A stretch of 64,000 bases of DNA from JAWKZG01 sp041396125 (GTDB lineage Bacteria > Pseudomonadota > Gammaproteobacteria > Competibacterales > Competibacteraceae), in assembly GCA_041396125.1 (NCBI GenBank), contig JAWKZG010000006.1, positions 1-64,000 on the forward strand. Reading direction: 5' to 3'. Position 1 is the first letter of the stretch. Each line of letters starts with the position of its first letter. Below, piece by piece: positions 16,715-27,300 of this stretch. The notes under the pieces were generated by a model. It was given only the letters and a program-made list of their open reading frames with translations, searched no databases and was not told where the DNA came from. The position numbers and the translations under genes are program-made.

Positions 16715-17515
16715 ATGAAAGAACCATTACCCACAGGTACACAACGCGCTAAAGCAGACCGGGATCACCCCTCAGGTGTATGGGTAGCGCCGGAGCTTTT
16801 CCGCTCGGGGGTGAATGGTGTGCTTTACCGCGAGATGGCGAAACTGCTGCGTACCGAGATTCAAAGCGGACGACTTGCTGCAGGAACCCGCCTGCCATCC
16901 ATTGAGAAAATGGCGCAACACTTTGATGTCGCTATCGTAACTGTCCGAAAAGCCTTAAAAATAATAGAAAATGAAGGGCTCATTGAACTGCGTCAGGGGC
17001 GTGGAACCTTTGTAAAGAACCATGCAGCGGATCGCATCCGGATACGGCTTGACTCAAGTTGGGACGACATGCTCGCGATGTGGGAAAAATCCGAGGTCAC
17101 GCTTTTGAAAAAGCGCGATAAAGTCAGTCTGCCGCCATTAGCGCCGGAAGATGGCAACCCGGCTGCTGCTTATTACTACATGCAGCGTATTCATCGCTGG
17201 CAGGGCAAGTCTTATGCGCTTAATGAACTCTACATCGACCGCGATTTATATAACAAAAATCCCAAACGTTTTAATACCGAGATGGCGGTTGTTGTTCTCG
17301 AAAGCATGCCCGATGTTCACATCAAGAATATTCGCCAGAATTTAATCATTGGTTCTGCTGATATGGAAGTTGCCCAACACCTGGATATCGAATTGAATGC
17401 AGCAGTCGGCCATGTGCGTCGAATAATAACAGACGACAATAACAGAATAATTTACTTTGGAACGGCTATCTATCGTGGCGATATCGTCACAGTGGAAACA
17501 AATTTTCGGAGATAA
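16715..17515 (+). CDS. GntR family transcriptional regulator with UTRA domain (HutC type)
   Basis: The 266-residue protein has an extended N-terminus of about 35 residues. A winged helix-turn-helix follows (YREMAKLLRTEIQSGRLAAGTRLPSIEKMAQHFDVAIVTVRKALKIIENEGLIELRQGRGTFV, about 38-100), with a UTRA effector-binding domain to the end (AAYYYMQRIHRWQGKSYALNELYID, VVVLESMPDVHIKNIRQ, EVAQHLDIELNAAVGHVRRI). UTRA domains bind small ligands and relieve or alter repression. It is 2 bp upstream of the phosphoesterase and divergent from tctCBA, so it probably controls both. Confidence 0.92.
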   Translation: MKEPLPTGTQRAKADRDHPSGVWVAPELFRSGVNGVLYREMAKLLRTEIQSGRLAAGTRLPSIEKMAQHFDVAIVTVRKALKIIENEGLIELRQGRGTFVKNHAADRIRIRLDSSWDDMLAMWEKSEVTLLKKRDKVSLPPLAPEDGNPAAAYYYMQRIHRWQGKSYALNELYIDRDLYNKNPKRFNTEMAVVVLESMPDVHIKNIRQNLIIGSADMEVAQHLDIELNAAVGHVRRIITDDNNRIIYFGTAIYRGDIVTVETNFRR

Positions 17516-17517
17516 GA

Positions 17518-19611
17518 ATGACGATGAAGAAAGTGACAGGGCAGCGGATACTACGTTTTGCCGCTATTGCTGATACGCATTTGGGACCGGTAGACGGCGT
17601 GTCGCCTTCACCCTGGCTGACCAATCGTCACGCGAGTTCAAGGTTGCGTTATGCTGTCCAGTGTATCAACCGGATAGGGGTGGATTTTACGATCCATCTC
17701 GGTGATATCGTTCACCCATTGCCGCATCAGGATGGATATGATCCTGCCGCGCAGCGGTTCAAAGACGCTGTGCAAGAATTAACGTCACCCTTATACGTGG
17801 TTGCCGGCAATCATGATGTAGGCGACAAGCCTGCCGACTGGATGCCGGCTGCCCAGATTGATGAAGCTTCCATTGCCCATTACCAGAATGTTTTTGGCGA
17901 AGATTACTATGCTTTTGAGCAGCAGAACACTCATTTTATTGTGCTGAATGCACAGTTATTTAATACCGGTTTTACTGCAGAAAAAGAACAATGGACATGG
18001 CTTGAAAAAACGCTTGATAACAAGCCTGAATTGCGATCATTTGTATTTCTACATTACCCGCCTTATATCGTGTGGGACAATGAAATTGAACACTATGACA
18101 ATATTGGCGAACCCAGCCGGAGCCGTTTACTGGCGCTTTGCGAAAAATACCCGGTAGAAGCCGTATTTTCCGGGCACGTTCACAATTTTTTCTATGATTT
18201 ATTAAAAAATAAAACCGAGTTGTATGTACTGCCTGCAATTACCGCTGTGAGGCATGATTATTCCGAGCTGTTCGCTATCACCTCAGAGGATGAGTTTGGC
18301 CGTAATGACATCGGCAAACTGGGTTTTTTCATTGTCGATGTTTATGAGTCAGGGCATGTCGCGCATTTTCATCGCACGTTTGGTATGAGCGAAGATGAAG
18401 GCTGCGTGCAAGCTGATGCGGTGCTGCCGCGGCCTTATATGCATACGAAAATGCTGCCGGAGTCTCCCCTTGGATTCGACATGCGCGGGCCATGGGCAGA
18501 GGTGCGTGAACTTCCCTTAAGCGGTGTTGTTGACGAGTTTTTTAAAAAACAAGCCAGAAATGATTATCTGCTTGATGCCTTATGGACGACAGGTGCCAGG
18601 CGGTTGCGCGTGGCGGCAGGGGATCTCGCCAAACCGGAAACGCTCCATCGCATCAGGCAACTGGTGCAGCTTGGCCATGAATTTGTAGCCTATTGCTTCG
18701 ATATCCCGGATGCCGCAACAGCCGCCTGTATTCAAGCCAATACCGAGTATCTTTGCGGGGCCGAGATTATCTTTCCGAGTGCGCGCTTCCAGACCATCAG
18801 CGAGAGCGAAGCGACAGCGCTTAATGCCTTGAACACGCCCATTATTCTGTCGAAACTGTGGAGTTCTCAGGAGGCGAAAAACGCCAATGAGACCTTCACG
18901 CACTACATCATGCACGGCTTTTCACCCGATGAAACCGTGCTGGTAGAACACATTGTTAATCAGGCCCCCTTTCCGGTGGCCGGGGTGGTGTTTCGTCTCA
19001 GTCAGGATACTCAACTGCGCGCAACGGTTCCCGCTATTGTTGAATTCTGTGAGCGCTGTGGTGTTGGCGCACAATTGTATTTACGCCTGGGCGGCGGCAA
19101 TCCCGCCCGGCTGGAAAACCAGGAAAACACCGTTGCAGCACTGTTGCTGGAAACCCTGTTTGAGGTGTATCCGCATCGGGATAAACTCAACATCGTGCTG
19201 GATACGCTGGCCGATGTGGAGCGCGGTTACTTCCCCCGTTACGGCTTGTTTGATCGCCGCTACAATCCCCGTTTAGGGGCGATGGCTGCGTCGATTTTTC
19301 ATCAGGCCACACAAGCGCTGGGCAGTGAAGCTGTCACGGTGCAAGCGGTGAACGGCGACGGATGTCGCGGTTTGCGCCTGTGTTCGCCCCGGCAGACCGT
19401 AACCTTACTGCTGCCTTTATCCACAGACGATGGCGGAGAAATAACGCTGCCTTTCAGCGCCGATTCGGGCTTGCAGATTCTGGACCCGGCCCGCTTCTTA
19501 CCGGATCAACCCTGCTGGTCAACCACGGTAAAAAATGAACGCCTGTATGCAAAACCGCAGGCATCACACGCTGAACACGCCCCGCTGATCGTTATCGAAC
19601 AGCATGGTTGA
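17518..19611 (+). CDS. Metallophosphoesterase with a long uncharacterised C-terminal region
   Basis: The 697-residue protein has a calcineurin-like phosphoesterase domain at about 10-240, with metal ligands visible: D19 and H21 (ADTHLG), D63 (LGDIVH), N98-H99 (GNHD), the His in FLHYPPY and H220-x-H222 (GHVHN). The remaining 400+ residues have no family I recognise; their regular alternation around FVAYCFDIPDA, GAQLYLRLGGGN and LNIVLDTLADVERG suggests an alpha/beta barrel. No signal peptide is visible, so it is cytoplasmic. It lies 2 bp after the GntR gene. The linked Tct transporter suggests a phosphorylated or phosphonate-type compound as substrate; this is inference. Confidence 0.85.
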   Translation: MTMKKVTGQRILRFAAIADTHLGPVDGVSPSPWLTNRHASSRLRYAVQCINRIGVDFTIHLGDIVHPLPHQDGYDPAAQRFKDAVQELTSPLYVVAGNHDVGDKPADWMPAAQIDEASIAHYQNVFGEDYYAFEQQNTHFIVLNAQLFNTGFTAEKEQWTWLEKTLDNKPELRSFVFLHYPPYIVWDNEIEHYDNIGEPSRSRLLALCEKYPVEAVFSGHVHNFFYDLLKNKTELYVLPAITAVRHDYSELFAITSEDEFGRNDIGKLGFFIVDVYESGHVAHFHRTFGMSEDEGCVQADAVLPRPYMHTKMLPESPLGFDMRGPWAEVRELPLSGVVDEFFKKQARNDYLLDALWTTGARRLRVAAGDLAKPETLHRIRQLVQLGHEFVAYCFDIPDAATAACIQANTEYLCGAEIIFPSARFQTISESEATALNALNTPIILSKLWSSQEAKNANETFTHYIMHGFSPDETVLVEHIVNQAPFPVAGVVFRLSQDTQLRATVPAIVEFCERCGVGAQLYLRLGGGNPARLENQENTVAALLLETLFEVYPHRDKLNIVLDTLADVERGYFPRYGLFDRRYNPRLGAMAASIFHQATQALGSEAVTVQAVNGDGCRGLRLCSPRQTVTLLLPLSTDDGGEITLPFSADSGLQILDPARFLPDQPCWSTTVKNERLYAKPQASHAEHAPLIVIEQHG

Positions 19612-19742
19612 GTAAACCGGGCGCTGAACTCAGCGCAGGCTTTTGATTCAGTGCAAGGTCCGCCAAAGTGCCTGTCCGTCCGCACAGCAGCATTCTGCAA
19701 TCTGCCGAGTGGGCTCTGTGCGGCGGCCTATTAGGTAAGCCG

Positions 19743-20327
19743 TTAATCCGGCGTTTTACGAACCAATGCCCGGCGGCGCCAGAACAGTATTAGCCAAACA
19801 GTAAACCCCAGCACTGCGATAGCGCCGAAAATTTCCAGTTCGATGTGTTTGATTGTCCCCAGCAGGGCGGTCAGGGCATTGCCAAGCAGATAGCCGAGCA
19901 GGCTCACTATGGTGGCCCAGAGCGCTGCACCAATAGCATTCAGGGCAACAAACCGGCCGACCGGCAGATTGGACATCCCCATGACAAAAGGTCCGATTGT
20001 ACGCAGGCCGATCATAAACCGGATGCCCAGAATCAGCGGCGTGTGATAGCGTTCGATCAGCTGTTGAGTGCGCTCGACCCGAGGTATCCAGCCGGGATGT
20101 TTAGCCAGCATCACTGTGCCGTGGCGACGACCGAGATAAAAATACAGCTGATCGCCAAGTAGGCTGCCAATAAACGCAGTAAGCATCACCCAGGGCAGCT
20201 CCAGATAGCCTCGATGGGCAGCCAAACCGCCCAGTAACAGCACCGTTTCGCCTTCAATAAAAGTACCGAACAGCACCGCCCAGTAGCCGTAGCTTTGAAT
20301 CAGGGTTTGCAAGACGTTATCCGACAT
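19743..20327 (-). CDS. DedA family membrane protein
   Basis: The 194-residue protein carries the DedA/SNARE-associated signature: FGTFIEGETVLLLGGLAAHRGYL near 20-42, IGSLLGDQLYFYLGRRHG near 52-70 and FMIGLRTIGPFVMGMSNLPVGRFVALNAIGAALWA near 103-137. The acidic residue in FIEGE and the Arg in GLRTIGP are the conserved charged positions. DedA proteins act in membrane homeostasis and lipid-carrier recycling. It stands alone between convergent and divergent neighbours. Confidence 0.9.
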   Translation of the reverse strand: MSDNVLQTLIQSYGYWAVLFGTFIEGETVLLLGGLAAHRGYLELPWVMLTAFIGSLLGDQLYFYLGRRHGTVMLAKHPGWIPRVERTQQLIERYHTPLILGIRFMIGLRTIGPFVMGMSNLPVGRFVALNAIGAALWATIVSLLGYLLGNALTALLGTIKHIELEIFGAIAVLGFTVWLILFWRRRALVRKTPD

Positions 20328-20439
20328 AGGCCCGCCATGGGGAAACTGTCTATTCTAATAGGATGCACCGGGCGTGAGTGTCCTATTTTTCGACATTGCA
20401 CGCTTTTATAATCTATCCAGAGGCTACCAAGGCCACGTC

Positions 20440-21137
20440 ATGACCCAACATATTGGAATAGTTGCCTGCTCCGCTGAAGGTGCGGCGCTTTGCTACACCA
20501 CAATCTGTGCTGAAGGCGCCCGCCTGCTTGGCCCGCACGCGCATCCTGAAGTGTCCATGCATACGCCCTCGCTGGCTCGCTATGTCGCATGTCTGGAGCG
20601 CGGCGATATACAAGGTGTCGGCGAGTTGATGCTGGCATCTGCCGACAAGCTGGCAAGTATAGGTGCTGATTTTCTGATCTGCCCGGATAACACTATCCAT
20701 CAGGCGTTCTCATACGTTGAGCCGCGTTCACCAAAACCCTGGCTGCATATTGCTGAAGTTGTCGCTATTGCTGCTGCCGAACGCGGTTTTCGCCGACTGG
20801 GACTGGCCGGCACCCGCTGGCTGGTAGCAAGCGATGTTTATCCCGACAAACTGAGTGCTCACGGTCTGGAATGTGTTCGCCCCGACAGTGCGGAACAGCA
20901 GGAAACCAACCGCATCATCATGGATGAACTGGTTTACGGTGTGTTCAAACCCGAGAGCATTGCGTATTTTCAGACAGTGATCGAGCAGTTTAAAGCCGCC
21001 GGATGCGATGCCGTCATCCTGGGCTGCACTGAAATCCTCTAATCATCAGCGACGCCAACGCCGCCCTGCCGACCCTGGATTCAACCCGCCTGCTCGCTCA
21101 GGCGGCGGTGTGCCGGGCTGTTGACGGGCAAGCATAA
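20440..21137 (+). CDS. Aspartate/glutamate racemase family protein (one frameshift near the end)
   Basis: The start at 20440 gives MTQHIGIVACSAEGAALCYTTI, the N-terminal catalytic-Cys region of the family (C9 here). The second site is GCDAVILGCTEI near 190. After GCTEI the frame closes at a TAA. Adding one C to the CC at about 21037 restores PLIISD, then ANAALPTLDSTRLLAQAAVCRA, the normal C-terminus, and stop at 21137. Both catalytic cysteines are present, so a cofactor-independent racemase or isomerase of about 230 residues is expected. Substrate uncertain. Confidence 0.82.
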
Positions 21138-21193
21138 GGTAAATGAAGGGCTGGCCTGGAAAAAATAGCATATGAACAGGGCAGGGCGCGCAG

Positions 21194-22771
21194 TTACCAA
21201 AAAGCGCTTATCCAGACAGCTTTGAAGCATCCTTGCCTCATACCAGAATTGGAATTAAACGACCGGTATGGAATCTTATAATTCCCCTTCAGAGTGATGG
21301 AGCCGGTAATCTCAGTGAGCACAATAAGTTCTTCTGCCGCAATCAGGATATTGTTCGCCAGCACATTAGTTATTGATCCCTTAATTTGCATATTGCCGGC
21401 TTGAATACCAGCTTGTAGTTTTTTGCGTAACTCATTGATGACGCGTTCGCGTTCTATGGCAAAGTTGTACCTGGCATTATCAGCTAGCTGTTGGCGAAGC
21501 GGTTCACTGAGTACAGCTGAGATCGTCTGGACAAGGCGGTTATCAACCTGGCGGGTGAAATTAATATCTTCAAGACTTATCGTTGAATTTCCAGCATCTA
21601 GTTTTGGCCTGCCGGTAACGTAAAATTGCCCCTGAGCATCAAAAAACGGCCCCGGTATATCTGCAGTTATCATCCGCCTAAAGCCAAAGCGGATTGCTCA
21701 ATAGGATAAACGACAAAATCCGCCAGCTTTAGCTTGATTTCACCGAGTTCAGTCATGATAGAAGGGCTGCGCAGCCAGTTCCTTATTAATGGCTGCCGCT
21801 GGTGCCTCATAGCGCAATTGCATGGGGAGCTGTAAATTCAGCTCTGACTGAATTCGGTTCGAGTCCACCCGCTGCAAGTCCGGTAATGGATTAGTGGATG
21901 TTTCCGGTTCTGTGTCAGTAAGATAGATATTGATAGGACCTTCAAATCCAACAGTGGAACGTAGCCAGTCACCGTCTAGGTGAATGCCTGTCCAAAGAAC
22001 CTTGCTCGGTTTGATGGTCAACCAGACAGGTGGATCTTCCTGCATGCTAAAGGGTTGATCTAATGCCTGCCATGCTTGTTGCACGTGGCCATGCAAGTCC
22101 AGGGATTGTGCAAGTTCTTTTTTTAGTTGTTCGACCATTTTAGGTAATTCGCGGTTAAGTGCTTTTTCTACCTCGCCTTTGACGCCGATACGGACGCTGC
22201 CCAAAATTTCGATAACCGGGTCGTTGGTCCAGGTGTAAGCAAGATTTGCATTAACCACTGGATTCCACTGACTATCGATATCAACGGTCAAGCGCGCTGT
22301 TACATCGGCCGTAGCACGGCCCCTTGGATTTAGAACTTTAAGAATTAATTTTGCAATTTCTCCTGAAGCCGACGCAGTTGCTTCAGTCTGTATCCTGGCA
22401 TGCAGCACCAGCGCGTTTCCTTCTCCCGTCAGACTCAACCCAGTTTGCCGAACAGATCCGGTGATGTGAAAATTTTCGCATTTTTTAGTTTTCACAATTC
22501 CCAGGTCTATCTTGGCGCAACCTTTATGCCGTTCATCAATGCTGTGGAGTTGTGCCGGTACTGAACTTATCAAGCGCTGCTTTTGTTGCGATAGATCAAT
22601 ATTGACTGGCAGAATCACTCTGCTGGACTTGTTTGGAAGTTGCACAACAGGTTGGCTTTGTAGCGGTGCCTCTGACAGTTGTAAGTTCCGTGTGGCAGAC
22701 CATATATAGGTTCCGGAACTCAAAGTACCCAATACCAATAATATAATAAATATTTTCAATATCTTAGCCAT
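21194..22771 (-). pseudogene. DUF4403 family membrane-anchored protein, split by two frameshifts
   Basis: The first 340 codons (from 22771) give a signal anchor MAKILKIFIILLVLGTLSSG followed by DUF4403-type beta-rich sequence, including VILPVNIDLSQQKQRLIS, LDLHGHVQQAWQALDQPFSM and WLTIKPSKVLWTGIHLDGDWL. A frameshift near 21755 leads into MTELGEIKLKLADFVVYPIEQSALALGG. A second near 21675 leads into the last 159 residues with FFDAQGQFYVTGRPKLD. Joined, the protein would be about 525 residues, a normal size for the family. The domain is related to lipid-binding beta-barrel folds; its role is unknown. Confidence 0.7.
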
Positions 22772-22878
22772 GGTTCACCTTTTTTGTCCTGTTGAATAAA
22801 TTTGAATTTAATGGGCTTGCACTATCGGATTTCTGCAAAATATCACGACTCACCTATAGCATCTTCGTGCTCGTGCAT

Positions 22879-23754
22879 TTAGGTGTACTCTGTTTTTGCC
22901 GCGCATTTTATTTTCCATAAAATAGCGACCCAGATACCAACTGTCCCTAGTGAAAGAAAGATAATTGCCATGACGGAAAAAAAGGGTGTGTATTCTATGC
23001 CCAGATCTAAATGACACGATTTTCCGAAATTGAAACTCGTATTTTCTTGCTTAAGTTTGCGAATTTTCTTCTGCAGTCGGTCACGATCTACCAAATAGCA
23101 TCGACTTGGGTCTGTATTATTCGCCTGTATAGACTTACAGTTTTGATAAAGTTCCAAAGATCCAACAGCGCAATACGAAATGTCTTTATTATTTTGTATT
23201 GCTGTATATTGAGTAACTACTAAACCATCCCTCAGATAATATTGATTGATTGGCGTTATATCACCTGATTTGCTCACAGCAACAAATGTTTCGGGCCAAT
23301 CATTTTTATGGCCAGGATAGCTTGTGACGTAAACATCCAGTGCACGTATTGCTACCCAAACTGACATCATAGATAAAATGATGAAAAAAATGCCATGGTT
23401 AAAAAAATTGATAACAGGATGTTTAGACCAGTCAAGGTTTGGCAGACGAGGTATCGATTCAAAAAAGCCTTTAGTACATTTAACTTGAGATAAATGCACC
23501 TGAATGCAAAAAAATAGTGCAACACTACACAGAAAAGTAATATATAGAGTCAGTACTGTTGCAACACCTCTGCCATAAAATAAAAATGGAATCCATTCAG
23601 CCAGTGTTGCCATACCAGCTGGAAATTGCTCTTGATTAATACCTGGCATCCACTGTGTTGTGAACAGCAAAAATAAGGTAATGAGCAACTGGAGATATCC
23701 GAGCCTGCGGTAAAGTGATGATACGGAGGTGTCCGTTGACAGGGTTTTTTCCAT
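22879..23754 (-). CDS. Hypothetical membrane protein, AT-rich
   Basis: The 291-residue protein has four hydrophobic segments: about 20-38, 57-85, 118-140 and 260-282. The soluble part between the third and fourth contains four or more cysteines and ends in a charged helix (RDRLQKKIRKLKQ). I recognise no family. Base composition is clearly AT-richer than the flanking genes, which suggests transfer. It starts 4 bp after the small gene upstream and they probably form one transcript. It lies just before the CRISPR locus. Confidence 0.6.
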   Translation of the reverse strand: MEKTLSTDTSVSSLYRRLGYLQLLITLFLLFTTQWMPGINQEQFPAGMATLAEWIPFLFYGRGVATVLTLYITFLCSVALFFCIQVHLSQVKCTKGFFESIPRLPNLDWSKHPVINFFNHGIFFIILSMMSVWVAIRALDVYVTSYPGHKNDWPETFVAVSKSGDITPINQYYLRDGLVVTQYTAIQNNKDISYCAVGSLELYQNCKSIQANNTDPSRCYLVDRDRLQKKIRKLKQENTSFNFGKSCHLDLGIEYTPFFSVMAIIFLSLGTVGIWVAILWKIKCAAKTEYT

Positions 23755-23757
23755 GGC

Positions 23758-24006
23758 CTATTTGCCGATCCTTGCTACAGCTCTCTCCACAATCGCGCGC
23801 AACTGCTGCTGCGTAGCCGGTTTTGGCAAATACGCCCCTGCAATGTCCGTCAAGGTACTGCTGCGGGTCTCACCAGTCTTGCGAAGCAGGTGTTTCAGGT
23901 TGAAATGATAATCTAGCCGGGTGTTCTGATCGCGTACTACCACTTTGCTGGTTTCAAAAAGCGGGGCAATGGCCTGTACGGTTTTGCGCTGAAGATCCGA
24001 CATCAT
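23758..24006 (-). CDS. Small hypothetical protein (82 aa)
   Basis: The protein is basic and soluble, with predicted helices at both ends (MSDLQRKTVQAIAPLFETSK and PATQQQLRAIVERAVARIGK). It has no recognised family. A GGAGG-like sequence lies just before the start, and the frame runs straight into the membrane-protein gene with a 3-bp gap, supporting co-expression. It could be a small regulator or partner of that protein. Confidence 0.5.
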   Translation of the reverse strand: MMSDLQRKTVQAIAPLFETSKVVVRDQNTRLDYHFNLKHLLRKTGETRSSTLTDIAGAYLPKPATQQQLRAIVERAVARIGK

Positions 24007-24328
24007 GGTTCCGGCCTCCTCGGATTATCAGGCCTTGATAACCTGGTTGGTTTAGCGTGTCGCTCTAGAGTCTGTTTCAAAAAAGAAATCCTGACTTTAA
24101 AGCTGTTCATTTTCTCTGCTGATCAACGCTCAGTACGTCCCTGCACTGAAACAGAAGCTGTTTTGGTACCTGAAATTTATTGTTTTTACCATGATTTTAA
24201 ATCATTAATCTGTGATTTCCATCACAGTTTCAGGGATATAAATTTGCCGTCCTTTAGCCATTCATAAAGAATACAGGCATTAGATAAACAGGTACTCTAT
24301 TCCCGATAAGCAATAATAAAGGTCAACC
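24007..24328. other. Intergenic region upstream of the cas operon
   Basis: These 322 bp separate the divergent small gene and the cas6-RT-cas1 fusion. The stretch 24150-24260 is AT-rich and is the likely promoter zone for both directions. No gene or strong palindrome was seen. Confidence 0.4.
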
Positions 24329-27300
24329 ATGACTGCGAACGTATTGCCACTCGATGCCCTGCTGCCCTTGCGGGCTGTGAATATCACTCTGCGGTTTCTC
24401 GCACCTGCTCATCTGCATCCCTTGCATCAACCGGCACTGACGGCGTTTCTGCGTACACTGCTGGGTGAGCCGGATCATTACGACACCCTGCTGACGGTAG
24501 ACACGGCAGAGAGTGGCCGGGTGAATTATCGTAGTGGTGATCGTTATCGCTTTACTTTGATTGCACTTTCCGGTGCCGAAAGCTTATTGCAGCAAGCCTT
24601 GGAACAGCTGTCCGCACTGCCTGCCTCCGCGCCTTTGCAGGATCGCGAGATGCCTTTTCGCAACAATATTGCCCTGGTCGGTATGCAGGATTTTTTGGCG
24701 GGCAGCCGGTTCGTTCAGTCGCTGAACTAACCTCTTTTACCCATGAAGCATTGCAGCACGAAGTGGCACACTGGCGCGCACAGGCCGAGCCCCTGACACT
24801 GCGCTGGTTGTCGCCGGTTCGATTGCTCAGGGACAAGGCAGAACGCGACCGGGAGCGTCTGAAAGGTGAGCTACGATTCTGCCGGGACAGCCGTCATTTT
24901 ACGTATTCTTTGCTGGCTGACCGGCTGTTCGACAGTATGGCGGATTTGCTGCGTCGGCGCGGATGCCTCGTGCCACCGCGTACTAACGTGCAGGATATCG
25001 CTCTGGTCGAGCAAGACCTGTTTTGGGTCGACAGCCGCTATCGGGACGCCAGCGGGCGCGAGCAGGTGATGGGCGGTCTGATGGGGGTGCTGACCTTGCC
25101 TTTGCCAACGGATTCTGCCTGGCCGTTGTGGGTGCTGGGACAATATTGCGGAATCGGTCAGCGCCGCGCTTTTGGCTGGGGGCGTTACCGCCTGGAAAAT
25201 GCCGCTGGGCAGAGCCGTTATCAGCGTTGCGAACCGGCGCAATCATTGCTCGAATTTACATCCACCGAGGACAATCTGGCTGTTGCCTTTGAGGTAATCC
25301 ATCGCAACGCCAGAGGATCGATAGACAAAGCCGCTGAGTGGGACGAGGAGGAATCTCCTCCAGACGATGAGGTAGACACCGCATTTGACCAGCGACTCGA
25401 CCAGCTGGGTCAGTCACTGGCAGCCGGGCACTATCAACCGCCGCAATTGAAAGGCGTGATCCTGCAGGATAAAGAAGGTGATATCCGTCCGCTTGCGGTA
25501 CCGCCGTTTACGGATCGGGTCGCCCAGCGGGCGGTTGCGCAGGCACTGACACCGGCCATAGAACCGCTGCTTGCGCATGGCAGCTTTGGTTACCGGCCCA
25601 AACGCTCTCGGCAAAGCGCCAAACAGATGATCCAGCAGGCCTATCGTGAAGGTTATCGCTGGGTGTATGAATCGGATATCGATGATTTCTTCGACAGTGT
25701 CAATTGGCAGCATCTGGAAAACCGCTTGCGGGCGCTGTTTGGCGACGACCCGCTGGTGCCGCTGATACTGGCGTGGATGGCTGCGCCGGTTCGCTATCAA
25801 GGGCAGACCATTGCGCGTAGCAAAGGCTTGCCGCAAGGCTCGCCGCTGAGCCCTATACTGGCGAATCTGATGCTCGACGATTTCGACTATGACCTGGAAA
25901 GCGCAGGCTTCAAACTGGCGCGCTTCGCCGACGATTTCGTCGTGCTGTGCAAAGATCGCCAGCAGGCCGAAGCGGCAGCGCAAACGGCTAAACAATCGCT
26001 GGCAGACATCGGTTTGCGGCTCAATGAGGATAAAACCCGCATCCGAACCTTCGAGCAGGGCTTTCGATACCTGGGTTATCTGTTCGTCAACGATATGGCA
26101 CTGGATGTCGGCGGCAGTCAGACAACCAACGAAAAAACCAAGCCAACAGCACCGCCAGGCAGTTGGTTGGCCCAGCTGGCACAGCGCGATCCACAGGTGT
26201 TGACTGCCGGGGCTGTAACAAAGGGCAGGGCCGAACCAACGCCGCTGCCTGCTGAGACATCACCTGAAGCACCGCCTCTTGTTGAACGCCTAGGCGAACA
26301 GGACGCAGGCGCTATGTTGTTCGTGGCGGGGGAGCATACCTCGCTGACAACTCGCGGCGGACGTTTGCTGCTGCAACGCGAGGGTGAAATTATTGATGAT
26401 ATTGGCTGGCGCAGCCTGGATGGGATTGTGCTGATCGGACCCCATCACATCAGTGCACCGGCCTTGCGCACGGCGATGCAACATCAGGTGCCGGTTCATT
26501 TCGCCAACACCGGAGGCCGTTATCAGGGCTGTACCTGGCATGGCGAGCCGGGTGCCGAGGGGTGGCAACTCTGGTTACGGCAACAGGCGTGGTTTGAGAG
26601 CGAAGAGCACATGCTGGCGGCCTCCCGCGTCGTGGTTGAGGCGCGCCTGCGTCACCAGCGCGAGGTTTTGCGTCAGCGTGCACCGCATGCCGGTCGGGAC
26701 GAAGGGATTGCCGGCATTGATCAGGTCTTGCGTGATCTGCCCCAGGCAACAAACCTGAATACCTTGAACGGTATCGAAGGTCAGGCGGCGAAGCTGTATT
26801 TCGCCGCGCTGCAGGCCGCAGTACCTGAAGCGTTTGGCTTCAGCGGGCGTAACCGGCAACCGCCACGTGATCCATTTAATGCGCTGCTCAGTCTGGGTTA
26901 CACCATTCTGCATAGCCATGTCGATACAATTGTACGGGCCAGCGGGCTGTTGCCGTGGGTAGGGTTTTACCACTGCACGCATGGCCGGCATGCCGCCCTG
27001 GCATCGGATTTAATGGAACCATTCCGGCATCTGGTGGAACGTACCGCCATACTTGCGCTTAGCGGGCGACGCCTTAAACCCGACGATTTCCATGATCATT
27101 CCGAGTACGGTTGCCGGTTGAACGCCAGTGCGCGCCGGCGTTACCTGCAACTGTTGAGCGAGCGATTCCTCACGCCGATAACTGCCCGTGATGGGCAGGA
27201 GCCGAAAACACTGCACCACCATTTACGTGCACAAACGCTGTCGCTGATTGGCTGGATTCGGGGGCGTGAGTCGCAGTTTACTGCCTGGAGGCAACGGTGA
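24329..27300 (+). CDS. Cas6-reverse transcriptase-Cas1 fusion (one frameshift in the Cas6 part)
   Basis: Three modules are joined. (1) Cas6: residues 1-290, with RYRFTLIALSGAE early and the glycine-rich CGIGQRRAFGWGRYRL loop that ends Cas6. (2) A group-II-intron-like reverse transcriptase: FGYRPKRS, WVYESDIDDFFDSV, GLPQGSPLSPILANLMLDDFD and the active-site box FADD at plus-strand 25924-25935. (3) Cas1 from about 26281 on, with GIEGQAAKLYF, HCTHGRHAALASDLMEPF (catalytic Glu, His, Asp/Glu). One T missing from the T6 run at 24691-24696 splits it; restoring it gives FFGGQPVRSVAELTSF and about 990 residues. Such fusions are known in type III systems, where the RT allows spacers to be taken from RNA. 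Cas6 should cut the array transcript. cas2 follows with a 1-bp overlap. Confidence 0.92.

Noticed and set aside
25400..26150. Reverse transcriptase as a group II intron or retron
   Set aside because: The RT is embedded between complete Cas6 and Cas1 modules, with no intron RNA domain V-like structure or maturase/endonuclease domain noticed, so it is a Cas1-linked RT.
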